Shown: piece by piece, positions 34,001 through 46,300 of the stretch
How positions within the stretch are numbered: position 1 is the first letter of the stretch
Layout of the letters: each line of letters starts with the position of its first letter
Notes under the pieces: generated by a model
Seen by the model: only the letters and a program-made list of their open reading frames with translations
Told to the model about the DNA's origin: nothing
Databases searched by the model: none
Made by a program: the position numbers and the translations under genes
Assembly (NCBI GenBank): GCA_947846985.1
Contig: CANTUZ010000023.1
Span: forward strand, 2,003,677 to 2,067,676
Source: Fratercula arctica
Taxonomy: Eukaryota > Chordata > Aves > Charadriiformes > Alcidae
Length of the DNA stretch: 64,000 bases
Direction: 5' to 3'

Positions 34001-37000
34001 TTTTATCGTTTAAAAGAGAGGAAGACTGGCAGTTCCTTGCAGAGCTCAGCCCCACGCCTGCTCCCGGGCGGTTTGCTGGGGACCGGGCAGTGGCTCCCGC
34101 GGGATGTGACTCCAGAGTCGGTCTGTTCACCCTGGAAAAGTGACAAAACGGGGCTATGCGCTCTGGGGTGCATGGTTCCCCCCGGTTCCCCCCGTCAGAG
34201 CAGGGCCAGGGTGTCTGTCTGTCCGACGGGGACGAGCAGGAGGCTGGGGGCGATGCGCCCAGGATGGCTAGTGGTCTCCTGCTGATTCGGAGCGTTAGAT
34301 TAGGCAGGGTTGAGTTTGATTTCTTCCCCCCTCCTCGGATTTTTAGTAGCTGACAGTTGTTACCAGCGTGAGGTACTAACTTTTTATTTTGAACGCATGA
34401 GTTCAGGCTCGTTAATCACTTCCAAATGCCCTCCTCTAAAGGCTATATTGTTTCAGCATTCAGCCACTAATTTTTTGAAATCTCTGAAATAAGACTCTGC
34501 TCTTGAACATGTGCTGGAAAGTCGTTCCTTTCCGCTGTATTTTAAAAATATACATGTGGTTTAATTCAACAACAGGGCTGGAGGGGACATTTTTCCACCA
34601 GTTTCCCCCCGTCTCTTTTTCTGTAGAGCTGTATCTGCCAAACCGCCCGGCTCTGTGCCAACAGCAGCCCCTCGGATGATCCCAAATGCATCTGGGGGTA
34701 AAATAGTGTGTTTCCGGGCAAGCCCAGCATCGCTGCCTTGCGGTGCAGACCTTGAGGTGCCCAGGGGCTGCTGACACTCGCCCGCTGGCCGGGGGCAACT
34801 ATCACCAGCGCTGGGGTGCGGGTACCGAAGGGGGACAAGGAGCAGGGTCCTTGGAGGCAGTAGGGTTTCCATCGGCTCGGGAGCACGTCCCACCTTGCCG
34901 GCTGCGTGGCTGGGACAGCTGGACCAGACCCGGAGCCGGGCTCCCCTCGCATCCCCCGGGATGTCTGTCCCCTCTGTCCCTCTGCCAGCACCGCTCTGCA
35001 GAGACGAAGCCGATGCGAGAAAAGACTGAACTCTAGGGCTTCGTGGTGCGGGTGCAGGTTTTGGAAAGGCAGCAGCTGCTGCAAAACTAGAGGAGAAATG
35101 TCAGCGCTTTTCTGTGAACGCTCGCGGCTCCAGCAGTCACTGGAAATTCACTGACGTATCAAAGCAATGGGATATTATGATTCAAAAATGTGAAATGCAG
35201 GGAGGAGTCCTGCCAGGCCTAAAACCCTCAAGGAACTTGGTTGTGTCTGGGCTCGGGGATCCCAAGGAAATGTTAATTTCTGTGACTAAGCTCGTGCTTA
35301 TGTGCCCTAGCTTTGGTAGGACTCATGAAAAGGTCTGGGTGCTCCCTAGGGTCTGGCAGATACCAGAGCTTCTTTAAACCCAGCCGTCAGTCAGAGACCT
35401 CTGTCTCCAAGCAGAAAGAGACATTTTTACATTATTACTACTTGATTTGTAAAGAAGAACAGGACAGGGAGGGGGAGACAGGGAAAAGCTGTGGGTGCAG
35501 GATCCGGTGGAAAGCAGAGGAAGGAGGATCGTGGTGCTGATGCTCTGGCCGTGCAGCCGGCTCCCGCCAGGGTGGCCGCTGCCCGCGGACACCTAAGCCC
35601 CATCCCCACCGCAGGAACCTCTGGGCTGAGCTGGGTCTCCTGTGCCTCTGACCACAGCCTGAACCACAAAACCCTCTCGCCTCTGCCAGGGAATTGCTGC
35701 TGGTGGAAACCCTCTTCCGCCTGAAGCTCTTGGAAGCTCTCGAGCATGTCTGAGGCTGTCATGTCCTGTGGTTTTGTTGATATTATAAATAGATGTTGTA
35801 AGTGAACATGAAAGAATTTGTGCTGACCAAGGGTTGCTCTTATTAGAGTGATGAATGAGGAAGGGCTAATTCCTGCCGGGCCCCATCCCTTACATCATGT
35901 TGTCCTCTGATGGCCCTCATGCCCCACAGCATCCCGAGCTCCCTGCGCGTGCAGGGATGCTCCCTGCAGGCTGGCCATCGTCGTGGGACCCTCTCCCTGC
36001 CCACCTCAAGGCCCCAGGCTGTCCCTGGGGAAGGCGTTAAATGGGCAGTTGGGTTCCTACACGCTGATGTGAGTCTCAGGAGTAGCTGAAGCCCCGGCTC
36101 TGAGCTGGGCATGCAGCTTGGCATGGCCTCCTGTAGTACAGCAACCCAAGGACCCGTTGCATGCCATCACTGAGAGTGCCTGACGTGCTGTTTGCACAGG
36201 TCATTAAACAGCCTGAGAGCTGGGACCTAGATAGCATGATATCATCCCATTGGAAATGTGTGATGTTCTCCCAAAATGCCCACTTTATGTTTCCCTGCAA
36301 ACTGCCTTCTGGGCTTAAGCCTCTCAGTCCCTCTGTACAGGCCGGTTTCACGCCGATTCCTACAAGCTCCCTGCCATTAGCAGAGTCAGACAGGCTTCCC
36401 TTCAGGTGCCAGGCATCAAGCATGTCCTCGTGAGCAGCCCTTTCCCAGTCCCCCAGGAACATGCACAGGTTTGTTCAGGCTGAAAGGAAAGTCAGGAGGG
36501 AGTCAGCCCTAACCCAAAATACAGCCCAGCCCTTCCAATTTCTGTGCTTTCCCAGCAGACTCTCTATCTTTGCTTGGCTTGTAGTGGATGCAAATGTCAT
36601 TGTTTATCTCAACGGGAGGTTAAGCACGAAAGAACTGGTTTAATGCATTTTGCCGTGTCTGGCTGGGCTGGTGCGTTGTGCAGACAACGGTCGTTCCGCA
36701 GCCAGAGCACACTGGGCTCAGCCCAGAGCCTTACTGCCCTTGGCCCAAGGAGGAGACTTTTCGAGCCCTAGGTTTTCCTTGGTAAATGTCTGAGCTGCGC
36801 TCGCTTTTCTAACGCACTGGTGTTGTGAAGCTGATGCTGCTGGTGCCAGGGCCACTATGCGAGATGCCTGCGTGCTCCCCGCCAACGTGCCCTCCCGAAG
36901 CCAGCCCTTGCGGGAGGATGCTCCACCGCCAGCAGCTGTGCTCGGGGCAGGGATCTGCTGCAGGGGAAGGTGCAGAGGGAGATGCCGGATGGCTGGATGT

Positions 37001-37444
37001 ACCCTCGACTGGGCAGCGGGTGGCACTCTGGCAGCCTTTCCCTGAGCACATATGTGGCTGTCCCGTTGTCACCCTCTCCAGTTTGGTCAGGAAACTCCCA
37101 GTGCCTCAGCTGCTGCAGGCATCTGGTGCAGAAAATCCTCATTTTCTGTTTCCTAGAGGAGGAAACTTCTCCAGCAGGAGGGCTCGGAAAGCTGAACAAA
37201 GTCACTCAAAGGTTAAAAGGCAAAAGATGAATTTAAAAATATATCGGATTCAGGATTCTAAATCAGTTTTTTGAGTCTAGAGGTGCTGGTTTGTGTCCTC
37301 CAAGCACCTGGATTCAACATATGTGACTAAGCAGGAGCAGACATGCTCCCACTTTCCCCAAGGTGTTTCTTGGCTCCCAGAAATGCAGTTTAATGGCTTG
37401 GGTGCCTGCTGCCAGTGGACGATGTCTGGGATTGAAAGCATGTG

Positions 37445-37484
37445 CCCTTTTTCTTTTCTTTTTTTCTTTTTTTTTTTTTTTTTT
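37445..37484 (+). repeat. Long polypyrimidine (T-rich) tract
   Basis: Forty pyrimidines, nearly all T, end in a run of 18 T (37,467-37,484). The tract is followed by GGTGCTACAG, so it has the form of a 3' splice site. It may equally be a simple repeat. Confidence 0.8.
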
Positions 37485-37659
37485 GGTGCTACAGGAGATT
37501 CACACGAGCCCCCTCAAAGGTAATTCAAGCAGAGGAGAGAGGAGCTTTTGAGCCGAGTTTTGTGCAGTTGCTCTCATTGTGATCAGATTCAGGAGCCAGA
37601 ATACGCAAATTCTCACTAGCTTTAACCAGAGGAACAATAAACAAGGGGATTAAGTGGTC

Positions 37660-37985
37660 CTGTGCGGGGACGGCGTGCCAGGCTCTGCCTCCCGGGGGTG
37701 CCGCCGGGCAGGAGGCGGTTGGAGCGGTGTCAGACACGGCCAACTGCCGAGGAGCAGCTTCTGCTTCGCTGGCGGGGGAGGGTGGGGGGGGGACACGGTG
37801 ATGCTCCGCCGCGGGAGGCGGCTGCCATCTCACGGTGGCGGAGGGGAACGGGCCGGGGGGCCCGGGAGCAGCATCCCCCCCCCCTCCCCGAGCATCCCCT
37901 CGGAGCCTCCGGTCGGTTTTGCTCGGCTTCGGCTGCCGCTCCTCTGTTTTCCCCCCGGTGCCTCTCGCCAGCGGCGGATGGTCCT
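37660..37985. promoter_or_regulatory. Small CpG island, function unknown
   Basis: This GC- and CpG-dense block contains repeated GGCGG and CCGCC words, a run of nine G (37,784-37,792) and a run of ten C (37,875-37,884). It is flanked by ordinary DNA and is not part of any gene I can recognise. Possible roles are the promoter of a non-coding RNA or an orphan CpG island acting as an enhancer. No TATA or clear CCAAT box is seen. Confidence 0.5.
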
Positions 37986-40900
37986 GCCTGTGCATCCTCC
38001 AGGACTGTGCTGTGTCTGTCCCCTGCTGCTGTCACCACGTTTAACCAAAAAGGCCCTTTCTCTAGTAGATGGAGAGCCGGAATGGCTGCTCCACGCACAA
38101 GCACAGAAGGTGCTGCCCTGAGCCCCAGGCTCTGCAGTGACAGTTGCTCTGTCCCTCGAGGATGGAGATGTGCCCTACAGTGCGGCAGGGCACGGCTGCA
38201 GATGCAGTTCCTAGTAGATCTTTCAGTGAGGAGCGGGTGGACAGCATTGTTCAGCAGCTGAACTTCTAAATGGCGGAGCAGCAACAATCAGGATTTTAAC
38301 CATGCAATTTCAAGTCAGTTGAAGGGTTAATACAAAAATCTGCTCCATATCCAGTCCTGCGAAATGACCTCTGCAGGGCCCTCCCAGAGATGCAGCTATC
38401 TTGTCTCCATGCTCGAGGAGACAGTACTTATCCTAAGCCTGACGGTTCGCTGCTGTCTCCAGACACTTCCTCGGCAGCTGGTTTTCATTATCGTCACTAT
38501 GTGGTACCTCACCTGCTCCTGCAAACTTGGCACCGTAAGCTACTGAGAGATTGAAGGAGTATCACATGGCGTCCCCACCAGGTTGGACAGGAGTTACTGC
38601 GCTGGGTGTCAGCATGGGAGGCTCTTTCTCATACAGCTCCTCTGTGTGTTGCTCCGGCTTATGCCAGGTCTAGATTTGGCCCCGTGAATGGGAAACATCT
38701 GCAGGAAATGCTCTTTTTTCCATCCTGCAGCACTAGAAGTGCACAGGGTTGTGCAGCTCACTTCTGTGGAAATTTAGAGCTGGCTTGTGCAGGGCTGTGG
38801 ACTCTGCTCGGTCCGAAGCAGGGAGAGTGGCTGCTGGATGTTCACAGCTCCTTCCCGATGCCCCACTTTGCCATGTGGTTTTCAGGAGCTCAAAATAAGC
38901 TCCAGCCTGGAGGAGAGGGCCCTTCACCAAGCAGTGGCAGGCGAACCAGGTCTCTGGTGGGATGCTTGTGGACGTTCCCCGTGGATCAGCCTTTTCCGTG
39001 GTGCCAGAAGCCTTTCCAGTGACAGTGCAGTGCTGCAGCCACTGCTGAGGTCGGACCTGGCTGGGGCGGTGGGGACCACCAGGCAGTGGTCAGAAGGCAA
39101 AGCTGCCATGGCTCACCTTGCAGGCCCAGAGGCCACTTGTTTCCCATGGGAAGGTGCAGCCCAGGGCCCTGCTCCTTCCTCCCCGCCTGGATGCTGGAGC
39201 TGCTGACCGAGGCGTGCGATGCATCATCCCAGCGATCCCCGCTGCGGGGACGCAGGAGTGCTGTGTGTGCAGTGCAGAGAGGCACAGCCGTCTGCTAGTG
39301 CCTTTCGATATGTGTGTTTACACCAACCTGTCAGTTAATAATGGCCTTGAAATAAAGCAAAAGCATCTCAAGGAGAGAAAGGGAAGGACCAATTCAGTGA
39401 AGTTCACGTTAGTTCCATTCCCTGGAAAAGAAACAAAGCCCCAAGCCACAACCAGCGCACTTGGAGCCTCTCGGTGACAGAATCCAGACCGCATTTGTTT
39501 GGGAGCAGAAAACACACTGACAGGTTAAAACAAATATTACAAGAAGGAAACTACTCATCACAGGCTCTGAGTGCTGAAGGTTTCTTCCCACTGGTGAGAG
39601 CACCTTTCTTTCCTGGACCCCCAGGCTGGACCAAGCATCTCTTTCCTGGACACCTTTTCCATGCATTCCAGGGTCAGCATGGGATGAGTATTTCCCAGCT
39701 GTGCGGGATCTGCCCTGTTGCAAGGATCTGGCCCAGCTGCATCCTCTGAGCTCTGACCCACGGCTACTTCTCTGGTCTTCCTCGCTAGCCAAGTCACGCC
39801 AGCCTCAGCTCTACTCTACCTGCAAAAGAAGGGTCACTGATGTGTGTCTCCAGTCAAACTTTGGGTTTTAGCTGCAGAGAGCAGCAAGTGAAGTGGTTTT
39901 CCTGCCCCCGTGTCCAGGGGCTGTGGCTGGAAAGGGCTCTGCTGTCCCAGTGAAAGCTGGGTGCGAGCTGAGGGGAAAGAGATGGTTTTCAAGACCAAGC
40001 CCATCATGTGAATGAGAAGCCAAACTGCTGATGGATGGGGCAGTGTTTAGCTCAGGCATGGAGCCAAGTGTAATGTTGTCCTTCCCAAACTGTAGGGTTG
40101 TTGATAATCGAGAACACAAGCCCTTGTTCAGGTCCAGAAGAGCCTGGCTATAAACAGAGCCTGACCAAGCTGGAGAGCGTGCTGCGTCTTTGCATTTCAC
40201 TCTGCTGCAGCATCGTTTCACGGCACAGGCGTTTAATATATATTTGCATTGTAGTTAAGTGGTAGCAGCTGGTGCTGGCCCGTTTGAGGATGGTTTTCAC
40301 TGCCCAGTTATGGCACCGTGGCTCAGTGTTGGCTGCTACACTGTGTGGGGTCCCCCCCCAAAAAAAGTCTGGGTTACGGGCCCACGGTGAGCTCTCAGGA
40401 GCAGCACTGGGTAGTCTGATGGCAGCAGAGATAGGCCCCAATTTGTCTTCCTTTAGCCCAAGTCCCACTGCAGCCCCAGCCACCGGCAAAGCACCCTCCT
40501 TGGCAGGGGAGTCAAGAGGTGGACGAAGGACAGTGCTGTCACCTCCCCATGACTCAGCTCTAGTGCTGGAGGCACATCCTGTTGACTTGGTTTCTGTGGT
40601 CAGAAGGACCAATGTGTCTCTGAAAGACCTGTCACCTCCTGGGACGGGATGCCTTTCTGCTCTTTAGTTTCGGAGGGCTAGCAAAACTTGATCTGGGAGC
40701 TGAGCTGTGGCTTTCTAGAGGCTGCCACCACCTTGCTGTCCAGATGCAGCCTCCTGCGCTTAGAGGTGTCGGAGTTTACAGTTTCTTGTGGACTACGCAA
40801 AGCGAAGGGAGCAGAAGGGGCCGTGTGGCTTTGGCAGCCTGTCGATGGGCATTGCAGGCTTTTGTGGGCCAGGGAAAAGGCCGACTGTGTCATGTCTGTT

Positions 40901-42739
40901 TGAAAAGGCTGAGAAAGGTGCTCAAAGATGCAAAAATAGGCACTGCAACCCCGCAGACCCTTTTGCCTCCAGGCTGCCGAGCAGCAGGGGCATTGCGGCA
41001 CCAAGGCCCTGGCTTATGCTGTGGCCTTTGGGAACAGGGAAACTGCCTCCATTTTGACGAACACCAGACACTGTATGTGGGATACACCACGCAGTGACGA
41101 ATCCTTTGTTCCTGCATTGCTGCAGGAAGGCTACTGTGAAGGCAGAGAGACAGGAGGGTGATTCCAAGGAGAGAAGAGCAATGGTTTAATTCTGCGCAGA
41201 GCCTGGCTGTTTTCCCACTGCCCACATGCCAGAGCAATTAGTGGGCACAGGGCTGTTTTCAGCACATCCCTGGCTGTGGCAGAGCCTGTGAGAGACATGG
41301 GATGCTGATTGGGAGGGAGGTGCCTGAACGCTGGTATAACTCACTTGCGAGAGCAAAGGGAGTTGCAGCAGGGTGTAGCGGGTCTGGTGGTTACGGTGGT
41401 GGAAGTGGAAACCCTGGGCTGAAATCGAGCTACAGGGAGGCAGAGGTGGAGGGAACCAAGGCAGGTGGAGGACCGCATGCCCCATCTGCCCCGGGAGCTC
41501 CCCGGTGCCCGTTGGCAGCCCCTGGTCCATCGCCCCATCTCCGCTTGCAGGAGCGGAGCGGCCGCGGTGGTGCAGGGCTCTTGCCTGCTGAAAGAGCCTC
41601 TCCCTCTGCGTGGGCAGAGGCTGTGCCCTGCCCGGGGCAGGCAGCCCCCCAGCAGTACCCGTCCGGGCTCTCTGATAAAGAGCCTGAATTTGGAGCTCTG
41701 AGCTGCGCGCCCTGGGAAAGCATGACCTTCCCCGAGGCTCTGGGTTGGTGGCGGGGTTGGGATTTGAGGAGGGGGCAGAAAGGCCGCTCTGCCGCCATGT
41801 GTGGCCGTCCTCTGCGGTGACAGATGCATGGATCAGGCGGCGGCGCAGAGCCAGGGCTTATGCTTGCTCAGCAGTGCTCTTCACCCCCCCATCCCAGAAA
41901 ATCTGTAAGAGGAAATTGGATTTAAAATTGTTCTGCCTGGCTCCTGGGAGAAGGCCCGGGAGTGAAGGAGGGCCCGTGGAGGGGTCACTCATCACCAGCT
42001 CGTTAAAGGCAGAAACCCAAAACCCTGGGGAGCGCCGTGCCCCGAGACAGCCCTCGGCAGCGGGTCATCTGCACAAACCCCGCTGCAGTTGCGGTTTGGC
42101 AGTTGAGAATGCACATTGTGCTGTGCCCTGAAGCCGTGTCCAAATTGGGACACTTTTATTATTTTTAGCATTACTTACAAAGTATCCCCTATTTTCATCC
42201 TGTAGCACCGAATCTGAGGAGGTATTTACTTTCGGAGATGGAAATGCTTTGTTTCTGCAAGGTCTCTTGATAGAGCTGTGTTGTATTTTCATTTGCATTT
42301 TTCATGTATAACTCGTTATGTGAGCCATATAGAGAAAATGAGCTTTGTGCTTGAGAGCGTGCGTGGCCTGGGGGGAGGAACGTCCCTGGATGGGAATGGA
42401 GCGGGATGGCTGGGTGCAGCCCGTGCCAGAGGGGCCGTGTCCCGCTGCCCACTCGGGTGGGAGGGATGCGCCAGGGAAGAGGCAGAGCATGGACATGGCA
42501 ATTCTGCCAGAGCATCCGTTCCTAGCAGTGCCAGCATCCTCCACCTGCAGGGATGCTGCCCTGGGGAGGCATCCAACTGAGCTGTCATCTCCGGTAAAGG
42601 ATTTCCCCTTTTCACTGGTGAGCATCACCCTCTGCTTATTTTCCAAAAGGAAGAGGGATCCAGCCGTTTGCACCCCCGGAGCCACCCTGCATCCCTTCTC
42701 CCCACCGTCCCGATTTGCACATCAATGTCCTCTCCCTTG
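37986..42739. other. Intergenic region, no gene seen
   Basis: Frames are short or arginine/proline-rich, without domains. The DNA is mixed in composition, with moderately GC-rich patches at 38,900-39,290 and 41,380-41,830. No repeat family, RNA gene or splice-consistent exon set was recognised. Confidence 0.55.
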
Positions 42740-43320
42740 TGGGGTGAATTCAGAAAAGCCACATTTGCACTTGAATATCCAGATAACATATGGGCAGGCG
42801 GTGGATGTCTCAATCCATTTCCAAGGCTCACTACTGTAAGCACTTAACTTCACCCTTGCCCAGATGTGTGCGCGTTTTATGTGCTGTGCATAAAAAGGCA
42901 GAAATTGCACAGGGTGGAATGTGTTGGAATTGGCACTTTGGAAAATGCACACTCTGCTGGAATGTGCTAACATCCAGCTCGCACAGAAGGGCAATTAACT
43001 CTATTTATGTTCATGAGACTGAATCTAAAACTGGCTTCAGAAAGCAGCTCACTCACATTAAAGGGCTTTATAATCATTATGCTAAAGCATTTCTTTTGAA
43101 AACAGTTTCAGTTTCTTAAGCAGTTAGGATATTTATAAAATATGGCATCAATTACTACATATTTCTTTATTCACACTGATTATGCAACCTGTAATTATAC
43201 TTAAGCCTCTTATTTGTATATCATGGCAGCATTAAGAAAAGCTCTGTGATTTGTCTGCATGTTATTCTTTCCAAATAGCGCAGAGGGCTGTGGTCCCTCC
43301 CCTTCTTTAGGGAATTAACG
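42740..43320. promoter_or_regulatory. AT-rich island, candidate conserved regulatory element
   Basis: An AT-rich block lies between GC-richer flanks and carries dense transcription-factor-like words. Two copies of GGAATGTG (TEAD-type core) are about 40 bases apart, near 42,917 and 42,959, with GGAATTGG between them. TGCATAAAAA, ATTA cores and TTATGC octamer-like words follow. This composition is typical of vertebrate conserved non-coding elements, but conservation cannot be tested here. SFRP1 is the obvious nearby developmental target. Confidence 0.3.
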
Positions 43321-46300
43321 TGGTTGTGTTGCCCAAATAGCAGCACGCCAGGTGTCTGCTCCCCCCAGCCAGTCCCTGGCAGAACAGGCGGGCTGAGGCT
43401 GACAATTTATCGTGACAGGTAACACTCGGCTGCGTGGTGTTTGGACTCGGAGCGCTGTGTTTACAGCCAGCTTCTCACAATCATTTACTCGTGGGAAAAC
43501 ATTTTCCTGGATCCATTTTGCTTGCTGTAAAACAGTCAGCGTTGGAGTAATTAAACTCTCTCTCACAGCCCGTCACTAATGAAGGTGGCGCAGACCCCGC
43601 TGCCATTGTCTATGCGGAGCTGGGACCCTGCGTGGTTCCCGGGACTCTGCTCCCTTGGCATGGGGCTGCGAGGCAGCGATGGTCAAAGTATCATTGGTCA
43701 TCGCTTTAAACCTCCTCGTTACGAGCGGCTGAAAGTAAAGGTCCTGCTTGAATTAGGAGAATGGACGGCGCCCTCTGGAAAGCATCACTGGCCTGGTTTG
43801 GAATACCTCGGCTCTCGTCGTGGCTCTTGTTATCTTCTGTTAGGGTTCCACTCAGTGTTGAAGTCTTACTGCTTGTACCTAATTCCCTTCTGGAAAACCC
43901 CTTATTATAGATGAGGCAAGTTCCCTGGCTCCTCCTGAGCCGGAGCAGCCGATGGCACGAGTTCGTCTCTGGCATTTGGGGTGACTTGCGGGAACCTGGG
44001 GACAGAGCTGCTGCTGAGGGAGAGGAACGCCACGGCTATTTCCGTACTGCAGGTTCCCCATACCACAGTGGAAAGAGCCTGGTTTGCCTGCACAGACTGG
44101 GACTACACGCCAGAGCCCCCTGAGAGCGAGCTGTTTGTGAAGCAAACCCCAGGGCAGAGGGTCCCCAGGACCCAGCCCCAGCACGGAGCCCCGCTCCCAG
44201 GAGGCTGCTCTGTGACAGCCTTGCTGAAGCCGGTCGCTGTCAAAGGCCGAGGCTTTACAGCTCGCACCATGGGGTCCTTCCTGGGTAGGACATAAAGTGT
44301 GGGGCAGCGGGGAAAATACCTGGTCAAGGATTGAGAGGGTGTATACTAAAGGAAACTGCCTCGAAATAGTGACGAGCTTTTTCTGAGAGGTACAAAGAAG
44401 CCGTCACATGAGGGGAAAGTCTGCTATAATAATTATATGAACTGTGCCCATAAATTATACTAATAAATCTGCTGAGGTCCTTAGCTTGTTTCTAAAACTA
44501 TGGGAGCAAGTTGGTGTTTAATGAGATGTCAAACCAAGCTGTGTCTGGGATCACTGAAAGGTGCGTCAAGGCACAGCAGATGCTGTCTTCGTTCAGAGTG
44601 TGGGATCAGACCAGACAGATGTCTTTGCTCGGGTGGACACCAGTGGGAATCTGTCTCTGTAGGTGCTGCACACTGTCACGCTGTTCTTGTTAAGCTGGTA
44701 CTGCGGCGCACGAGCACATTAATGCCTTTTAAGGGATTTTAAGGTAAGGTTCCTCCTTGTGGAAAGGAGGCAAAGAAATGTCTACTTGCCCTTCCTCAGT
44801 TCTTGCCAGTTTTTCCTATGCACGTGCACGGCTCTGTAGGGGTTAAGAGAGCAGAGCACTGAGATGTCAGCGCATAAAGAAACCCCCTTGCAGTGGATGA
44901 GGCGTGCACACAGCTTTCCTTGTTACGCTTGACAGATGTGCAACAATAGACAATGAGTCAAAGTGGGGAGCCAGAAAAGAGTCAGGGAAAAGCTGCTGAG
45001 AGTTACTGGCGCGGCTGGGAGAGCAAACCCTTCCTATAACAGAGCATTGTTCTCCTGGATATAAATCTCAGCTGAAATATGAACACCAGGCTTCCAAGGA
45101 CTTCCCAAAGCTGGAATGTGCATCATCAATAACCAAACCCAATGTGCCCTGTGCAGAATCCTATTTATCACCTTTCTGCTGAGGTGTGAAAGCCCTTCCC
45201 TGCAAGGCTGGGATGACAGACTGGCTTCCCACCCGTGGTAAAATCAGGGTCAAGCAATGGGAAGGGCTGGAGGAGGAGATCGTGTGCTTTTCTTGGTGGA
45301 AGCAATGGCCGGGACGTGTGCCTGCAGCTTTCCTGCAGCTCACCAAGGCCCTGACAAGCACACCCTACACAAAGCCGTGAGTCAGACCTTGGTTAAGTTC
45401 ACCAGATACTGAGCATATGGGGACAGGATTGTCGTGTCTGAAAGCACAGTGCAGCATCACCCCTGAGCCTTCAGTGGTGGCTCTGCCCTTTATCTTGGGT
45501 GTAAGGAGGAGCTGTGCCCAGCTCCATTTCTGCTAAGTGCTTCCTTCCTCTCCATCGAGGAGCCAGTGCCTCATCTTGCTGTGAACGCAGCTTTCTCATG
45601 GCCTTTGTCACGTCCACGACACATGCAGGTCCCCAGGACAGGGGTATTTCTGTACTCAGCCAGGACAATGAAATCCACGTTCACTTGGGTAGTGGTGTCG
45701 GCTGAGATAAGAATGCAGAGAAAAGCACACAAGGTGCTACCCCAAGGCAAAGCACACCCTCCTCGCTTTAGCTGAGGAGGAATTCCCATTTAGTCCCAGC
45801 ACAGTTCCTGCAGCGTATGACTGGAGATGACTGAATAACGAACCCAATGAGAACGGGCGTTATCTCCGCTCCTCCCGTCAGGCAGGGAGCAGCTCTGCGT
45901 CGTGCTTCTGCTCCCAGGTGACTGGTGAAAGTTTTCCGCGGATCAGCCCTGCTCTGCGGCTGTTTACAGCCGGCGGCAGAGTGACCGCTCCCAGGTGGCA
46001 GTCTGGAATTTGTTCTGTGCTGGCAAGTTATAAGCTATTGTTTCTCTCCCTGACAGAACGACTGTGCGAGTCCCAGCACAGCATGGGCTATGGATTTTCT
46101 TGTTCTGTTTATGACTGTAAAGTTTTGCATTGTTTCTGCTGACCTCTGTGCTCGAAATACTTCTCCACTCTTGGGAAACTGGTGCTCACCTTCTCAGAAA
46201 ATTTGCAAGATCGAGAAGGCTGTACAACGGGAGACCTGAAACCCAGTTTCGTTTTTTTTCACCCTACTTTTCTTCAGTGGTCCTTCTGTTCCACTCGGTG

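Larger units (their letters stand above)
22701..37440. other. Intergenic region downstream of SFRP1, no gene seen
   Basis: No frame has a recognisable domain. GC-richer blocks with some CpG lie at 23,100-24,010, 27,060-27,560, 29,690-30,050 and 30,780-31,220, separated by AT-rich stretches such as 25,700-25,930, 28,640-28,860, 29,390-29,660 and 30,060-30,560. A strong-looking poly(A) signal is at 24,135-24,140 and a perfect inverted repeat at 25,000-25,040. A short (ATA)n run of 13 bases is at 31,351-31,363, and a 14-base T run at 33,767-33,780. The longest frame, 31,647-32,573 on the minus strand (308 codons), has no domain and lies where both strands are poor in stops. Confidence 0.6.
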
